Source: UBA1858 sp964636225 (GTDB taxonomy: Bacteria; Pseudomonadota; Gammaproteobacteria; UBA4575). Taken from it: a stretch of DNA of 9,414 nucleotides. Of the stretch, positions 1-7,595 are shown in pieces. Position numbers and translations under genes: made by a program. Position 1 is the stretch's first letter; the number at the start of each line of letters is the position of its first letter. The notes below the pieces were generated by a model. It was not told the origin of the DNA and searched no databases. It was given only the letters and a program-made list of their open reading frames with translations. Where the stretch lies: NCBI GenBank assembly GCA_964636225.1, contig CAZWQM010000039.1, positions 1 through 9,414 of the forward strand, given 5' to 3'.

Positions 1-823
1 TCGTACCGAGAGTACCTCCAAGCGAAAAGTTCCCGAAGGGTTATGGGATAAATGCCCAAGTTGCAGTGCGGTACTGTATGGGGCAGAGCTGGAACGCAAT
101 CTGCAAGTTTGTCCCAAGTGTGGTCATCATTTGCGAATCAGTGCACGTAGCAGAATTGGTTATTTTCTTGATCAAGGTGAACATCAGGAAATCGGCGAAG
201 ATCTGGAACCTAAAGATTTTTTGAAATTTAAAGATTCCAAGAAATACAAGGATCGTCTTTCAGCTGCGACCAAAAGCACCGGTGAAAAAGACGCTTTGGT
301 TGTGGCGTGTGGAAAACTGAAAGGAATTCCTGTCGTGGTCGCGGCTTTCGAATTCAATTTCATGGGAGGCTCAATGGGCTCTGTTGTTGGTGAGCGCTTT
401 TTAATGGGAGTTAAAAAGAGTATCGCAGACAGTGTGCCATTTATTTGCTTTTCAACCAGTGGTGGCGCCCGTATGCAGGAAGCACTGATGTCGCTTATGC
501 AAATGGCTAAAACCAGTGCGGCACTGACTCGATTGTCGGAACAAAGATTACCATTTATCTCTGTATTAACAGATCCCACTATGGGGGGTGTCTCGGCCAG
601 TTTCGCCATGCTGGGGGATGTGCATATTGCAGAACCCAACGCATTGATTGGATTCGCAGGCCCCAGAGTGATACAGCAAACCGTACGCGAAACGTTGCCT
701 GAAGGATTTCAGCGCAGTGAGTTTTTGCTGGAGCATGGGGCCGTAGATATGATCGTAGAGCGAAAAGATTTACGAGACCGTATCCACAATCTGTTGAATA
801 TCTTAACAGATCGAGTCTTATAA
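1..823 (+). CDS. accD: acetyl-CoA carboxylase carboxyltransferase beta subunit, 5' end missing
   Basis: With AccA, this cytoplasmic subunit moves the carboxyl group from carboxybiotin to acetyl-CoA to give malonyl-CoA, the committed step of fatty acid synthesis. The reading frame is open from base 2 and gives 273 visible residues. By comparison with E. coli AccD, only about 10-15 N-terminal residues lie off the left edge. A four-cysteine zinc finger is visible (C18, C21, C37, C40 of the visible part), following the family motif PEGLW. The crotonase-like carboxyltransferase core follows, with the glycine-rich SGGARM (about 153-158) and TDPTMGGV (about 190-197). A later TTG at base 131 would remove the zinc finger, so it is not the start. 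The protein ends soon after the DMIV segment and lacks the Pro/Glu-rich tail of E. coli AccD. folC follows after 68 nt, and I see no terminator between them. The identification is secure; the true start is not visible. Confidence 0.97.
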   Translation, partial: RTESTSKRKVPEGLWDKCPSCSAVLYGAELERNLQVCPKCGHHLRISARSRIGYFLDQGEHQEIGEDLEPKDFLKFKDSKKYKDRLSAATKSTGEKDALVVACGKLKGIPVVVAAFEFNFMGGSMGSVVGERFLMGVKKSIADSVPFICFSTSGGARMQEALMSLMQMAKTSAALTRLSEQRLPFISVLTDPTMGGVSASFAMLGDVHIAEPNALIGFAGPRVIQQTVRETLPEGFQRSEFLLEHGAVDMIVERKDLRDRIHNLLNILTDRVL

Positions 824-891
824 TCCGTTACTGCATAAAACTGGCGGAATGATTTTGTGTTCTGGTTTTTTATTGCAGATTCTTTGATGGT

Positions 892-2154
892 ATGAAATAT
901 AAAACCCTAGATGACTGGCTGGCATGGCAGACAACGCTGCATGCGCGTGAAATAGAGCTGGGACTGGAAAGAATAGAGTCGGTTGCCAGAACCCTGAATC
1001 TAATAGACTGCCCGTTTCCTGTGATTACTGTTGCAGGAACGAATGGTAAAGGTTCCGTAGTTGCGATGCTCAGTTCCATTTTGCATCATGCCGGGTATAA
1101 GGTGGGCACTTACACTTCTCCACACATTGTTCACTATAACGAACGTATAAGAATTGGTTTGCGTTGCGTTCAGGACGATCAGTTATGCCGTTCCTTTGAA
1201 AAGATCAATGAGGCCAGAAATGGAACCAGTCTTAGTTTTTTTGAATTTGCCACTTTGACTGCGCTGGATTTGTTTCATGAGAATAAAATTGATGTCGCGG
1301 TGCTGGAAGTGGGTTTGGGCGGGCGTCTGGATGCGACCAACATCATCGATAACGACCTAGCCTTTGTCACCAGTATTGGACTGGATCATACCGAATGGCT
1401 TGGAAATACACGTGAAGCAATCGGTTATGAAAAATCGGGAATTTTTCGTCCGGATACACCTGCTATATGCGGAGATATTGATGCGCCAAAATCGATTGCC
1501 GAGACTGCGCAAAAAATTAATGCTCGATTGTTTCAGATAAATACTGATTTCAGTTATAAGGTGGCCAAAACCTCATGGTCGTTTTACACCCAAGGCTATG
1601 AATTACAAGGTTTGCCATGGCCCAATCTTTCAGGTGCAGTACAAATTCGAAATGCATCCAGTGTCATCATGGGCCTTCATTGCCTGAAAGACCGCTTGCC
1701 TCTAAGTGCGGATGCGATCGAGACAGGACTGCGTGAAGTCACTCTGGAAGGCCGATTTCAGCGTATTGTGAAAAATTGCGAAATCATCCTAGATGTTGCT
1801 CATAATTTTGATAGTGCAAAAATATTATCTGAGAATCTGACGGCTTTGCCTCGGCCGGAAAAAACTATCGCGGTTTTTGCAGTGCTGAGTGATAAAGATG
1901 TTGACGGAATTGTATCGGTAATGCATTCCCATATCGATGACTGGTACATATCGCAAGTAAATTCACACCGGCGCATGGAAGTAAGCAAAGTGGAACAGTC
2001 ACTTATGAAACAAAGTTCAGAGACAAGTGTGAAAATTTTTGAAACCGTCGAGCAAGCCTATTTGCAAGCACAAATGGACGCCAGCAAGGGTGATCGAATT
2101 ATAGTCTTTGGTTCTATATATACCGTTTCAGAAGTGCTCGCCAGCGAATCATAA
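892..2154 (+). CDS. folC: bifunctional folylpolyglutamate synthase / dihydrofolate synthase
   Basis: This cytoplasmic Mur-ligase-family enzyme adds L-glutamate to dihydropteroate to make dihydrofolate, and then adds further glutamates to folates, using ATP. At 420 residues it matches the usual length (E. coli about 422). The ATP P-loop TVAGTNGKGS lies at about 46-55. YTSPHIVHYNERI follows at 74-86, then the signature LEVGLGGRLDATN at 138-150 and LDHTEWLG at 164-171. YEKSGIFR at 179-186 contains the lysine expected to be carbamylated (K181). The C-terminal ligase domain carries EGRFQ and DVAHN. ATG 892 is the only good start: an in-frame stop lies at 850-852 and no ATG, GTG or TTG comes between. 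The Shine-Dalgarno sequence is poor. The position after accD is the standard gammaproteobacterial order. Confidence 0.97.
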   Translation: MKYKTLDDWLAWQTTLHAREIELGLERIESVARTLNLIDCPFPVITVAGTNGKGSVVAMLSSILHHAGYKVGTYTSPHIVHYNERIRIGLRCVQDDQLCRSFEKINEARNGTSLSFFEFATLTALDLFHENKIDVAVLEVGLGGRLDATNIIDNDLAFVTSIGLDHTEWLGNTREAIGYEKSGIFRPDTPAICGDIDAPKSIAETAQKINARLFQINTDFSYKVAKTSWSFYTQGYELQGLPWPNLSGAVQIRNASSVIMGLHCLKDRLPLSADAIETGLREVTLEGRFQRIVKNCEIILDVAHNFDSAKILSENLTALPRPEKTIAVFAVLSDKDVDGIVSVMHSHIDDWYISQVNSHRRMEVSKVEQSLMKQSSETSVKIFETVEQAYLQAQMDASKGDRIIVFGSIYTVSEVLASES

Positions 2155-2181
2155 GCTTTGTAAAAGTTTGCGTATGTAGGC

Positions 2182-2211
2182 TTAGCATGTCTTCGGTAGT
2201 TTCTGTAGAAT
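2182..2211 (+). promoter_or_regulatory. candidate sigma-70 promoter for dedD-cvpA-purF
   Basis: The 94-nt gap between folC and dedD contains TTAGCA (2182-2187) as a -35-like hexamer and TAGAAT (2206-2211) as a -10-like hexamer, 18 nt apart. Transcription would start near 2218 and leave a leader of about 30 nt before the GTG of dedD. The -10 differs from the consensus at one position and the -35 at two. This is judged by eye only, and dedD could simply be read from upstream. Confidence 0.35.
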
Positions 2212-2248
2212 GCTCACATGATTCGACCAAATCAAACTTACTAAAACA

Positions 2249-2794
2249 GTGGATTCAACCTTAAAATACCGGATTGTTGGTGCATCTGTACTGTTGTCGT
2301 TAGCGGTGATCTTTATCCCGATGATTCTGGACGGCTCGGGTAAAGAGTCAATAACCCAGATTGACATGGAAATACCCCCTGAACCGGTTCTGGTTTTTTC
2401 CGATGAACTTGAAGATCAGTTGCAAAAGCCGGCGCCAGAACACAGTACGGCCGGGCAGCAAGTCAAGGAAACTCATCCGGATGCCGATCCGGAAAATAAT
2501 GTCGTACCGGAAGTGGTGGTCAGCGCTAAAACCCAGCCAGAGTTGTTAAGCTGGGTCGTTCAAGTGGGTGCATTTAGCGATAAACCAAAAGCTCTGGCTA
2601 TGCAAAAGCAGCTAATCGATGCGGGCTACGATGCTTTAGTGGAAATTGGTTCTAATCAGGGGGAGGACTATTTTCGTGTCAAAGTTGGTCCGGTTATATC
2701 TCAGGATGAGGCGACTAAAATTCGTGATAGCTTGCGCAACAAAATGAAACTCAATGCTGCATTTGTCACTCGGCATCCACGCACCGAAGAATAG
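2249..2794 (+). CDS. dedD: DedD-like SPOR-domain inner-membrane cell division protein
   Basis: DedD-type proteins sit in the inner membrane and bind denuded septal peptidoglycan through a periplasmic SPOR domain, supporting constriction. The 181-residue product has a short basic cytoplasmic start (KYR), one membrane helix at about 9-27 ending in MILDG, and a Pro/Glu-rich linker (about 40-98). The C-terminal SPOR domain (about 101-177) contains WVVQVGAFSDKPKA and YFRVKVGP. The opening resembles E. coli DedD (RLVG...LLDG), although this protein is shorter because its linker is shorter. The start is GTG 2249. An in-frame stop at 2219-2221 leaves no ATG, GTG or TTG between it and 2249, and no clear Shine-Dalgarno sequence is present. 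cvpA follows after 18 nt. Family and context agree; the exact start is slightly uncertain. Confidence 0.93.
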   Translation: MDSTLKYRIVGASVLLSLAVIFIPMILDGSGKESITQIDMEIPPEPVLVFSDELEDQLQKPAPEHSTAGQQVKETHPDADPENNVVPEVVVSAKTQPELLSWVVQVGAFSDKPKALAMQKQLIDAGYDALVEIGSNQGEDYFRVKVGPVISQDEATKIRDSLRNKMKLNAAFVTRHPRTEE

Positions 2795-2812
2795 CACCAA
2801 ATAAAAAAACAT

Positions 2813-3379
2813 ATGGCCGATATAACCTGGATAGACATCATTATTGTCATTATTTTTTTGATATCGACTACCATTGCACTGCTTAGAGGGTTTGTACGTG
2901 AGGTCGTGTCCATTGTGACCTGGGTGGCGGCAATTTGGTTGGCATTAACTCAATCGCAACAAGTGTCTTTATTGTTGCCCGAAGCCATCGATAGCGCGAG
3001 TCTGCCATTTGGTGAAAAAGAATATGGCGCCAACCTTCGAGTCGGAATTGCTTTCATATTAATCATGGTCGGCGTATTTGTATTTGGCGCCCTGATTAAC
3101 TTCGTGCTAAGCCAGATAATGAAAGCCCATATCCTCAAAGGTATGGATCAAATGCTGGGGATGGTGTTTGGTTTGTTGCGTGCATCAGTGATAACGACTA
3201 TTCTGATTATGACCGCATCAGCATTTACCACTTTGCCTTTAACCGAAACATGGCAAGCATCGAAATTCATTAAGCCTTTTGAGCATGCGGCCGAGTGGGT
3301 TGTTGGCCAGTTGCCAGAGCGATATGCGCAGCAGTTCAGAATGCCTGTAAAAGTGCCTAGCTCTGATATACAACTTTAG
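2813..3379 (+). CDS. cvpA: CvpA family integral membrane protein
   Basis: CvpA is a small inner-membrane protein first noted as required for colicin V production. It is widely conserved, linked genetically to envelope stress tolerance, and has no agreed biochemical function. The 188-residue product shows four hydrophobic segments at about 5-25, 32-48, 76-100 and 118-138. It also has family motifs: RGFVREVVSIVTW between the first two helices and MDQMLGMVFGLLRA leading into the last. The tail after residue 140 is soluble and makes the protein somewhat longer than the E. coli one (about 162). ATG 2813 is preceded by an A-rich stretch rather than a recognisable Shine-Dalgarno sequence. purF begins 9 nt after the stop, the same cvpA-purF arrangement as in E. 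coli, where the two are co-transcribed. Confidence 0.94.
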   Translation: MADITWIDIIIVIIFLISTTIALLRGFVREVVSIVTWVAAIWLALTQSQQVSLLLPEAIDSASLPFGEKEYGANLRVGIAFILIMVGVFVFGALINFVLSQIMKAHILKGMDQMLGMVFGLLRASVITTILIMTASAFTTLPLTETWQASKFIKPFEHAAEWVVGQLPERYAQQFRMPVKVPSSDIQL

Positions 3380-3388
3380 AGAATAAAT

Positions 3389-4906
3389 ATGTGTGGAATT
3401 GTAGGAATTTTCGGTAGCCATCAACTTAATCAGGAACTGTATGATGGGTTAACGGTATTACAACATCGTGGACAGGATGCGGCCGGAATTGCCACCTCAG
3501 AAGGGACCCGTATTTTTCAGCGCAAAGGCAATGGCCTGGTAAGGGATGTGTTCCAGGATCGGCATATGCAGAAAATGAAAGGCACAATGGGCATTGCGCA
3601 CGTAAGATATCCTACCGCCGGATCCTCCTCGTCTGCTGAAGCACAGCCATTCTATGTTAATTCACCTTATGGCTTGAGTTTGGGGCACAACGGAAACCTG
3701 ACAAATGCTGAATCGTTAAAACGTGCGCTGTACATTGACGATCGTCGACATATCAATACCAATTCAGATTCGGAATTATTACTGAATGTATTGGCCCATG
3801 AGCTGATTCACTCTGGGCAAAGACAGTTGGCACCCAGAACTATTTTTGATGCTGTGCGTGGTGTTCATCGACGTTGTGAGGGAGCCTACGCAGTCGTTTC
3901 TATGATTTGTGGATTTGGCATTCTTGCGTTTCGTGATCCTCATGGCATTCGTCCTCTTGTTTACGGTGTTAAAGAGACCAGTCACGGCATTCAGTATATG
4001 GTGGCCTCCGAGAGTGTTGCACTGGATGTGCTGGGTTATCAACTGGTGAGGGATGTAAAACCAGGAGAAGCCATTCTGATTGATGAGAAAGGTGAATTTC
4101 ATTCGCAAATGTGTGCTGAAGAAACGCTGCATACTCCCTGTATTTTTGAGTACGTTTATTTTGCTCGTCCAGATTCCATTATTGAAAATGTTTACGTACA
4201 GAAAGCGCGTATGCGGATGGGGCAGCGTCTGGCTGAAAAAGTACTTAAAGTCTGGCCGAATCATGATATTGATGTAGTTATCCCAATTCCGGATACCAGC
4301 CGAACGGCAGCACTGGAAATGGCGCATGTTTTGGGTTGTAAATACCGGGAAGGGTTTATAAAAAATCGATATATCGGGCGGACATTTATTATGCCTGGGC
4401 AAACACAGCGAAAAAAATCGGTTAGGCAAAAGCTGAATCCAATTAATCTGGAATATAAAAATAAGAACGTATTACTAGTAGATGATTCAATTGTCCGAGG
4501 TACAACGTCAAAAGAAATAGTGCAAATGGCTCGCGAAGCCGGCGCTAAAAAAGTTTATTTTGCTTCCGCTTCACCACCGGTTCGCTATCAGAATATTTAT
4601 GGCATTGATATGCCGGCTGCATCAGAATTGATCGCACATGGGAAAAATGTTGATGAGGTTTGTAAAGAGATTGGGGCAGATAAACTGTTCTATCAAGATG
4701 TGGATGACCTTCTCTGGTCTGTAAGTAAAGGGAATAAAAAACTGAAACACTTTGAAACATCAGTGTTCACTGGAGAATACATTACCGGAATTGGCGATGA
4801 TTATCTGCGATCTCTGGAAGTGGTACGAAATGACAAAAGCAAATCCCGACAGGAAAAAAATAAAGAACAAGACTACGAAAGTGTGGATCTAATTAACAAC
4901 CTATAA
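3389..4906 (+). CDS. purF: amidophosphoribosyltransferase (glutamine PRPP amidotransferase)
   Basis: PurF catalyses the first committed step of de novo purine synthesis: PRPP plus glutamine gives phosphoribosylamine. The product is 505 residues, the same length as E. coli PurF. It begins MCGIVGIFG, so Cys2 becomes the N-terminal glutaminase nucleophile once Met is removed. There is no propeptide, which places it with the E. coli-type enzymes rather than the Bacillus Fe-S type. The class II glutaminase domain covers about 2-235, with HRGQDAAGI (27-35), HVRYPTAG (71-78) and GHNGNLTN (99-106). The phosphoribosyltransferase domain follows, with the PRPP-binding motif VLLVDDSIVRGTTS at 361-374. 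The C-terminal 25 residues are charged and probably disordered. ATG 3389 lies 9 nt after cvpA, with a weak purine stretch at its stop codon. The gene after it is a YkuD protein in the same reading frame. Confidence 0.98.
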   Translation: MCGIVGIFGSHQLNQELYDGLTVLQHRGQDAAGIATSEGTRIFQRKGNGLVRDVFQDRHMQKMKGTMGIAHVRYPTAGSSSSAEAQPFYVNSPYGLSLGHNGNLTNAESLKRALYIDDRRHINTNSDSELLLNVLAHELIHSGQRQLAPRTIFDAVRGVHRRCEGAYAVVSMICGFGILAFRDPHGIRPLVYGVKETSHGIQYMVASESVALDVLGYQLVRDVKPGEAILIDEKGEFHSQMCAEETLHTPCIFEYVYFARPDSIIENVYVQKARMRMGQRLAEKVLKVWPNHDIDVVIPIPDTSRTAALEMAHVLGCKYREGFIKNRYIGRTFIMPGQTQRKKSVRQKLNPINLEYKNKNVLLVDDSIVRGTTSKEIVQMAREAGAKKVYFASASPPVRYQNIYGIDMPAASELIAHGKNVDEVCKEIGADKLFYQDVDDLLWSVSKGNKKLKHFETSVFTGEYITGIGDDYLRSLEVVRNDKSKSRQEKNKEQDYESVDLINNL

Positions 4907-4918
4907 TACGAGGCCTCA

Positions 4919-5464
4919 ATGTCTCAATGGCCGAATTCGCTGGATAATACTGTTCCGCTTGTTCAGAAAAAATTTTCTTCACAAATTACTTCTCCCTGGC
5001 TGCTGGTCGACTCGACTTCGCAACAGCTATATTTAATCAACAATGGCTTGTTTAAGACATATACCGTGTCGACCTCCAAGTACGGCCTGGGATGTCAGCA
5101 GGATAGCCTGAAGACACCGGTTGGTGCGCACCAAATTGCGCAAAAAATAGGTGGAACTAATCAGTTGAATGAAATATTTGTAGCTAGAGTGGGTACTGGT
5201 AAGTTGGCTGAAATAATATATGAGAAAAGTTGTTCAAATCAGGACCTCATTCTTACCCGTATTCTATGGTTGCAAGGTTTGGAACAGGGAAAAAACTGTG
5301 GAGAAGGAATCGACTCTTTTCAACGCTATATCTATATACACGGTACTCAGGAAGAGGGTTTGCTGGGAACGCCTGCCTCTCACGGCTGTGTTCGTATATC
5401 TAACAGCGATATTGTCGACTTGTATGCAAAAGTATCAGTCGGAACTTTTGTTTATATCGTTTAA
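4919..5464 (+). CDS. L,D-transpeptidase-fold (YkuD) protein without an export signal
   Basis: The YkuD fold uses a cysteine to attack the L,D-bond at the third residue of peptidoglycan stem peptides, giving either 3-3 crosslinks or trimmed stems. In this 181-residue protein the catalytic signature is intact: YIHG with H141, then SHGCVRISN with H155, C157 (nucleophile) and R159. The N-terminal part has the usual beta start (PWLLVDSTSQQLYLI, 26-40) and a TPVGAH stretch (66-71). There is no signal peptide and no membrane segment. None can be added, because the in-frame purF stop lies only 12 nt upstream of ATG 4919. A GAGG ribosome-binding site at 4910-4913 supports this start. The protein should therefore stay in the cytoplasm, where an L,D-carboxypeptidase role in peptidoglycan recycling is more likely than wall crosslinking; this is inference. 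The gap to purF suggests co-expression. Confidence 0.9.
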   Translation: MSQWPNSLDNTVPLVQKKFSSQITSPWLLVDSTSQQLYLINNGLFKTYTVSTSKYGLGCQQDSLKTPVGAHQIAQKIGGTNQLNEIFVARVGTGKLAEIIYEKSCSNQDLILTRILWLQGLEQGKNCGEGIDSFQRYIYIHGTQEEGLLGTPASHGCVRISNSDIVDLYAKVSVGTFVYIV

Positions 5465-5554
5465 AATTACCGGTTTAAATCTCTAAACATTCGCGCGCTG
5501 TGATTATCTATTGTATTCTCGCGCCTTTCGTCGAATTAACTAAAAAGTATTGAT

Positions 5555-6796
5555 ATGAATGCACAACAACTTGAACAGGCGCGAAGTCAGGTGCTTGAGG
5601 TGTTTGAAGCGGGAGTTTCGCGAGTTAAAGGTAACAATGCCGTCATTGAATATCTGCAAAACAATCCACTTTATGGAGAATACTATCTAATTGCTGTGGG
5701 TAAGGCGGCTTCCTCCATGTCGCTGGGTGCGCTGTCAATACTGAAGGATCAGGTTACGCAAGGATTGGTGATCACAAAACATGATCACACTGAAGAAGAG
5801 TTGCGTACATATGCAAATATCAAAACTATGGAATCTGATCATCCAGTTCCGGGCGAGCCCAGTCTTGTGGCAGGTAAAGCGCTGATTGAGTTTGTCGAAT
5901 CTGCGCCTGAAGATGTAAAGTTTCTGGTGCTGTTTTCCGGGGGTGCGTCCAGTTTAATGGAAGTGCTGGCCGACGGTATGTCACTTGAAAAGCTAGCTCA
6001 GTTGAATAAGGTTCTGCTATCTATTGGTTATGATATTACCCAAATGAACCAGATTCGAAGAGCTATTTCGCATATCAAAGGTGGTCGTCTGGCGAACTAT
6101 ATCAATGGACGTGAAACCATCGCGTTACTTATTTCAGATGTACCGGGTGATGATCCGGCGGTGATTGGTTCCGGTCCTTTAACTCCTGTACAGGAAGACA
6201 TTACTCAATCGGATTTACCCGATTCGATTACTACTATTTTACAAGGTGTGACATTCACGCCTGCGCCTGACGAGAGCTTGTTCTCTAATATTCAGACGTA
6301 CGTCATTGCAACTTTAGATGACGCTAAACTTGCGGCTGAAAAATGCGCGCGATCATTAGGCTTTGATGTGAAGGTTTATTCCGAGTTTATGCAGGGTGAT
6401 GCCGAGAAAAAAGCCTTAGAGGTGTGCCAGATGCTGGAAACTGCTGCGAACGGCATTCACATCTGGGGTGGAGAAACCTCACTGATTTTGCCTGACAATC
6501 CGGGTCGTGGCGGAAGAAACCAGCACTTGGCAGCGGTCGCTGCTCAGGTTATATCGGGCAAAGACAATATTGTGTTTCTGGCCGCCGGGACCGATGGAAC
6601 TGATGGGCCTACACCGGATGCCGGAGGACTGGTAGACGGCCAAACTGTTGCCCGTGGAGAAAGTCAGGGTTTGAAAATAGATGAATATATTAAGGCGGCG
6701 GATGTCGGTAATTATTTGCTTAAGACAGGTGATTTGGTGACTACCGGTCCGACGGGGACCAATGTGATGGATTTGATTGTCGCCTTAAAGCAATAA
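5555..6796 (+). CDS. gckA: glycerate kinase, MOFRL family (GckA/TtuD type, probably glycerate 2-kinase)
   Basis: Enzymes of this family phosphorylate D-glycerate, usually to 2-phosphoglycerate, feeding glyoxylate, serine or tartrate breakdown into glycolysis. The 413 residues contain the N-terminal DUF4147 domain, with AVGKAASSM (47-55; K50 matches the catalytic lysine region of the family), LFSGGASSLM (126-135) and SDVPGDDP (194-201). The C-terminal MOFRL domain follows, with GRGGRNQH (317-324), GTDGTDGPTPDAGG (345-358) and TGPTGTNVMDL (397-407). ATG 5555 is clear. The 90-nt gap before it holds no convincing promoter; the best candidate is an extended -10-like TGT-GATTAT at 5499-5507 with no good -35. 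The DUF455 gene starts 15 nt after the stop. No glyoxylate carboligase or tartronate semialdehyde reductase gene is nearby, so the source of glycerate is not shown. The symbol is by family; the class is certain, the phosphorylated carbon is not. Confidence 0.93.
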   Translation: MNAQQLEQARSQVLEVFEAGVSRVKGNNAVIEYLQNNPLYGEYYLIAVGKAASSMSLGALSILKDQVTQGLVITKHDHTEEELRTYANIKTMESDHPVPGEPSLVAGKALIEFVESAPEDVKFLVLFSGGASSLMEVLADGMSLEKLAQLNKVLLSIGYDITQMNQIRRAISHIKGGRLANYINGRETIALLISDVPGDDPAVIGSGPLTPVQEDITQSDLPDSITTILQGVTFTPAPDESLFSNIQTYVIATLDDAKLAAEKCARSLGFDVKVYSEFMQGDAEKKALEVCQMLETAANGIHIWGGETSLILPDNPGRGGRNQHLAAVAAQVISGKDNIVFLAAGTDGTDGPTPDAGGLVDGQTVARGESQGLKIDEYIKAADVGNYLLKTGDLVTTGPTGTNVMDLIVALKQ

Positions 6797-6811
6797 TGGC
6801 AAGCAATAAAG

Positions 6812-7594
6812 GTGTTTTTTGCAAGCGTCAAATCGGCTTTGTTACAGAACGATCCTGATGAGAAAATCAAACAGGTCAATCAACTTTATACAGACATAAT
6901 CTCAGGCCGAGTCGATTTATCTGTTCACGAATTCGTAGAGACGATTGAAATTCCGGGTCGTCCCGCTCGACCTTCATTGGTTCATCCAAGTAAAGTGGCA
7001 CGACGTAAGCTCACAACCGAGTTGGGTCGAGTCGCGCTGGTGCATGCGATATGTCATATAGAGTTCAATGCGATTAATCTCGCACTGGATGCGGTCTATC
7101 GGTTTCAATTTATGCCTTTGGAATATCATCAGGACTGGATGCGTGTGGCCGCTGAAGAAGCCAGACATTTTTCATTGTTAAGTGGGCGACTGCAACGGCT
7201 GAATTCTTATTACGGTGAATATTCGGCTCATAATGGTTTGTGGGAAATGTCTGTCAAAACCCAGCATAGTGTGGTTGAGCGCATGGCACTAGTACCCAGA
7301 GTGCTGGAAGCTCGTGGACTGGATGTCACTCCCGGTATGATCGAGCGATTACGGGCGATAGGCGATATTGAAACGGTAAATATTTTAAAGATTATTCTAC
7401 ATGATGAAATTGGTCATGTGGAAATAGGTACGCGCTGGTTTCGCTACGCATGTCAGCAACAAGGTGTGGATTCGGAATCCACTTTCATTGCCTTGCTCAA
7501 ACAATACAATGTCGCATTGGGAACGGGGCTATTACATTCTAAAGCACGCGAACAGGCAGGATTCAGTATTGCAGAGCTAAAAGCTTTGTCTTGA
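6812..7594 (+). CDS. DUF455 ferritin-like protein, possible diiron enzyme of unknown function
   Basis: This 260-residue protein belongs to the DUF455 (PF04305) ferritin-like group, for which I know no established reaction. Helical segments carry an apparently complete carboxylate-bridged diiron ligand set: E84 in CHIEFNAINLALD, E116 and H119 in EEARHF, E166 in RVLEARGLDVTP, and E199 and H202 in HDEIGHVEIGTRWF. This is the repeated ExxH pattern of four-helix-bundle diiron proteins, but the assignment of ligands is my inference. There is no signal peptide or membrane helix. GTG 6812 is chosen because homologues begin with a similar FFA..ALL segment, and because the frame is closed at 6794-6796. 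An ATG overlapping the kinase stop (6796) is in another frame and ends after 20 codons. The short spacing suggests co-translation with the kinase. The end lies 1 nt from the opposing lpxH. Confidence 0.9.
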   Translation: MFFASVKSALLQNDPDEKIKQVNQLYTDIISGRVDLSVHEFVETIEIPGRPARPSLVHPSKVARRKLTTELGRVALVHAICHIEFNAINLALDAVYRFQFMPLEYHQDWMRVAAEEARHFSLLSGRLQRLNSYYGEYSAHNGLWEMSVKTQHSVVERMALVPRVLEARGLDVTPGMIERLRAIGDIETVNILKIILHDEIGHVEIGTRWFRYACQQQGVDSESTFIALLKQYNVALGTGLLHSKAREQAGFSIAELKALS

Positions 7595-7595
7595 A

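Noticed and set aside
184..639. A 151-codon minus-strand open frame
   Set aside because: It lies opposite the conserved accD core and has low-complexity Ser/Ala/Thr composition.
864..872. T-run between accD and folC as an intrinsic terminator
   Set aside because: No stem-loop precedes it; the repeated CTGG nearby is direct, not inverted.
2153..2169. Seven-pair hairpin at the folC stop as a terminator
   Set aside because: The stem is A/T-rich with a G-T pair and is followed by GCGTATG rather than a T-run.
3779..4429. A 216-codon minus-strand open frame
   Set aside because: It is fully antisense to purF, rich in Asn, Phe and His with no domain pattern, and purF is certain in this stretch.
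5493..5524. GCGCG and CGCGC arms in the gap before the glycerate kinase, as a terminator
   Set aside because: The arms are only 5 nt with a loop of 22 nt and no T-run follows.
6796..6858. ATG overlapping the glycerate kinase stop (TAATG) as a coupled start
   Set aside because: It is in a different frame from the DUF455 gene and stops after 20 codons; GTG 6812 gives the family-like N-terminus.
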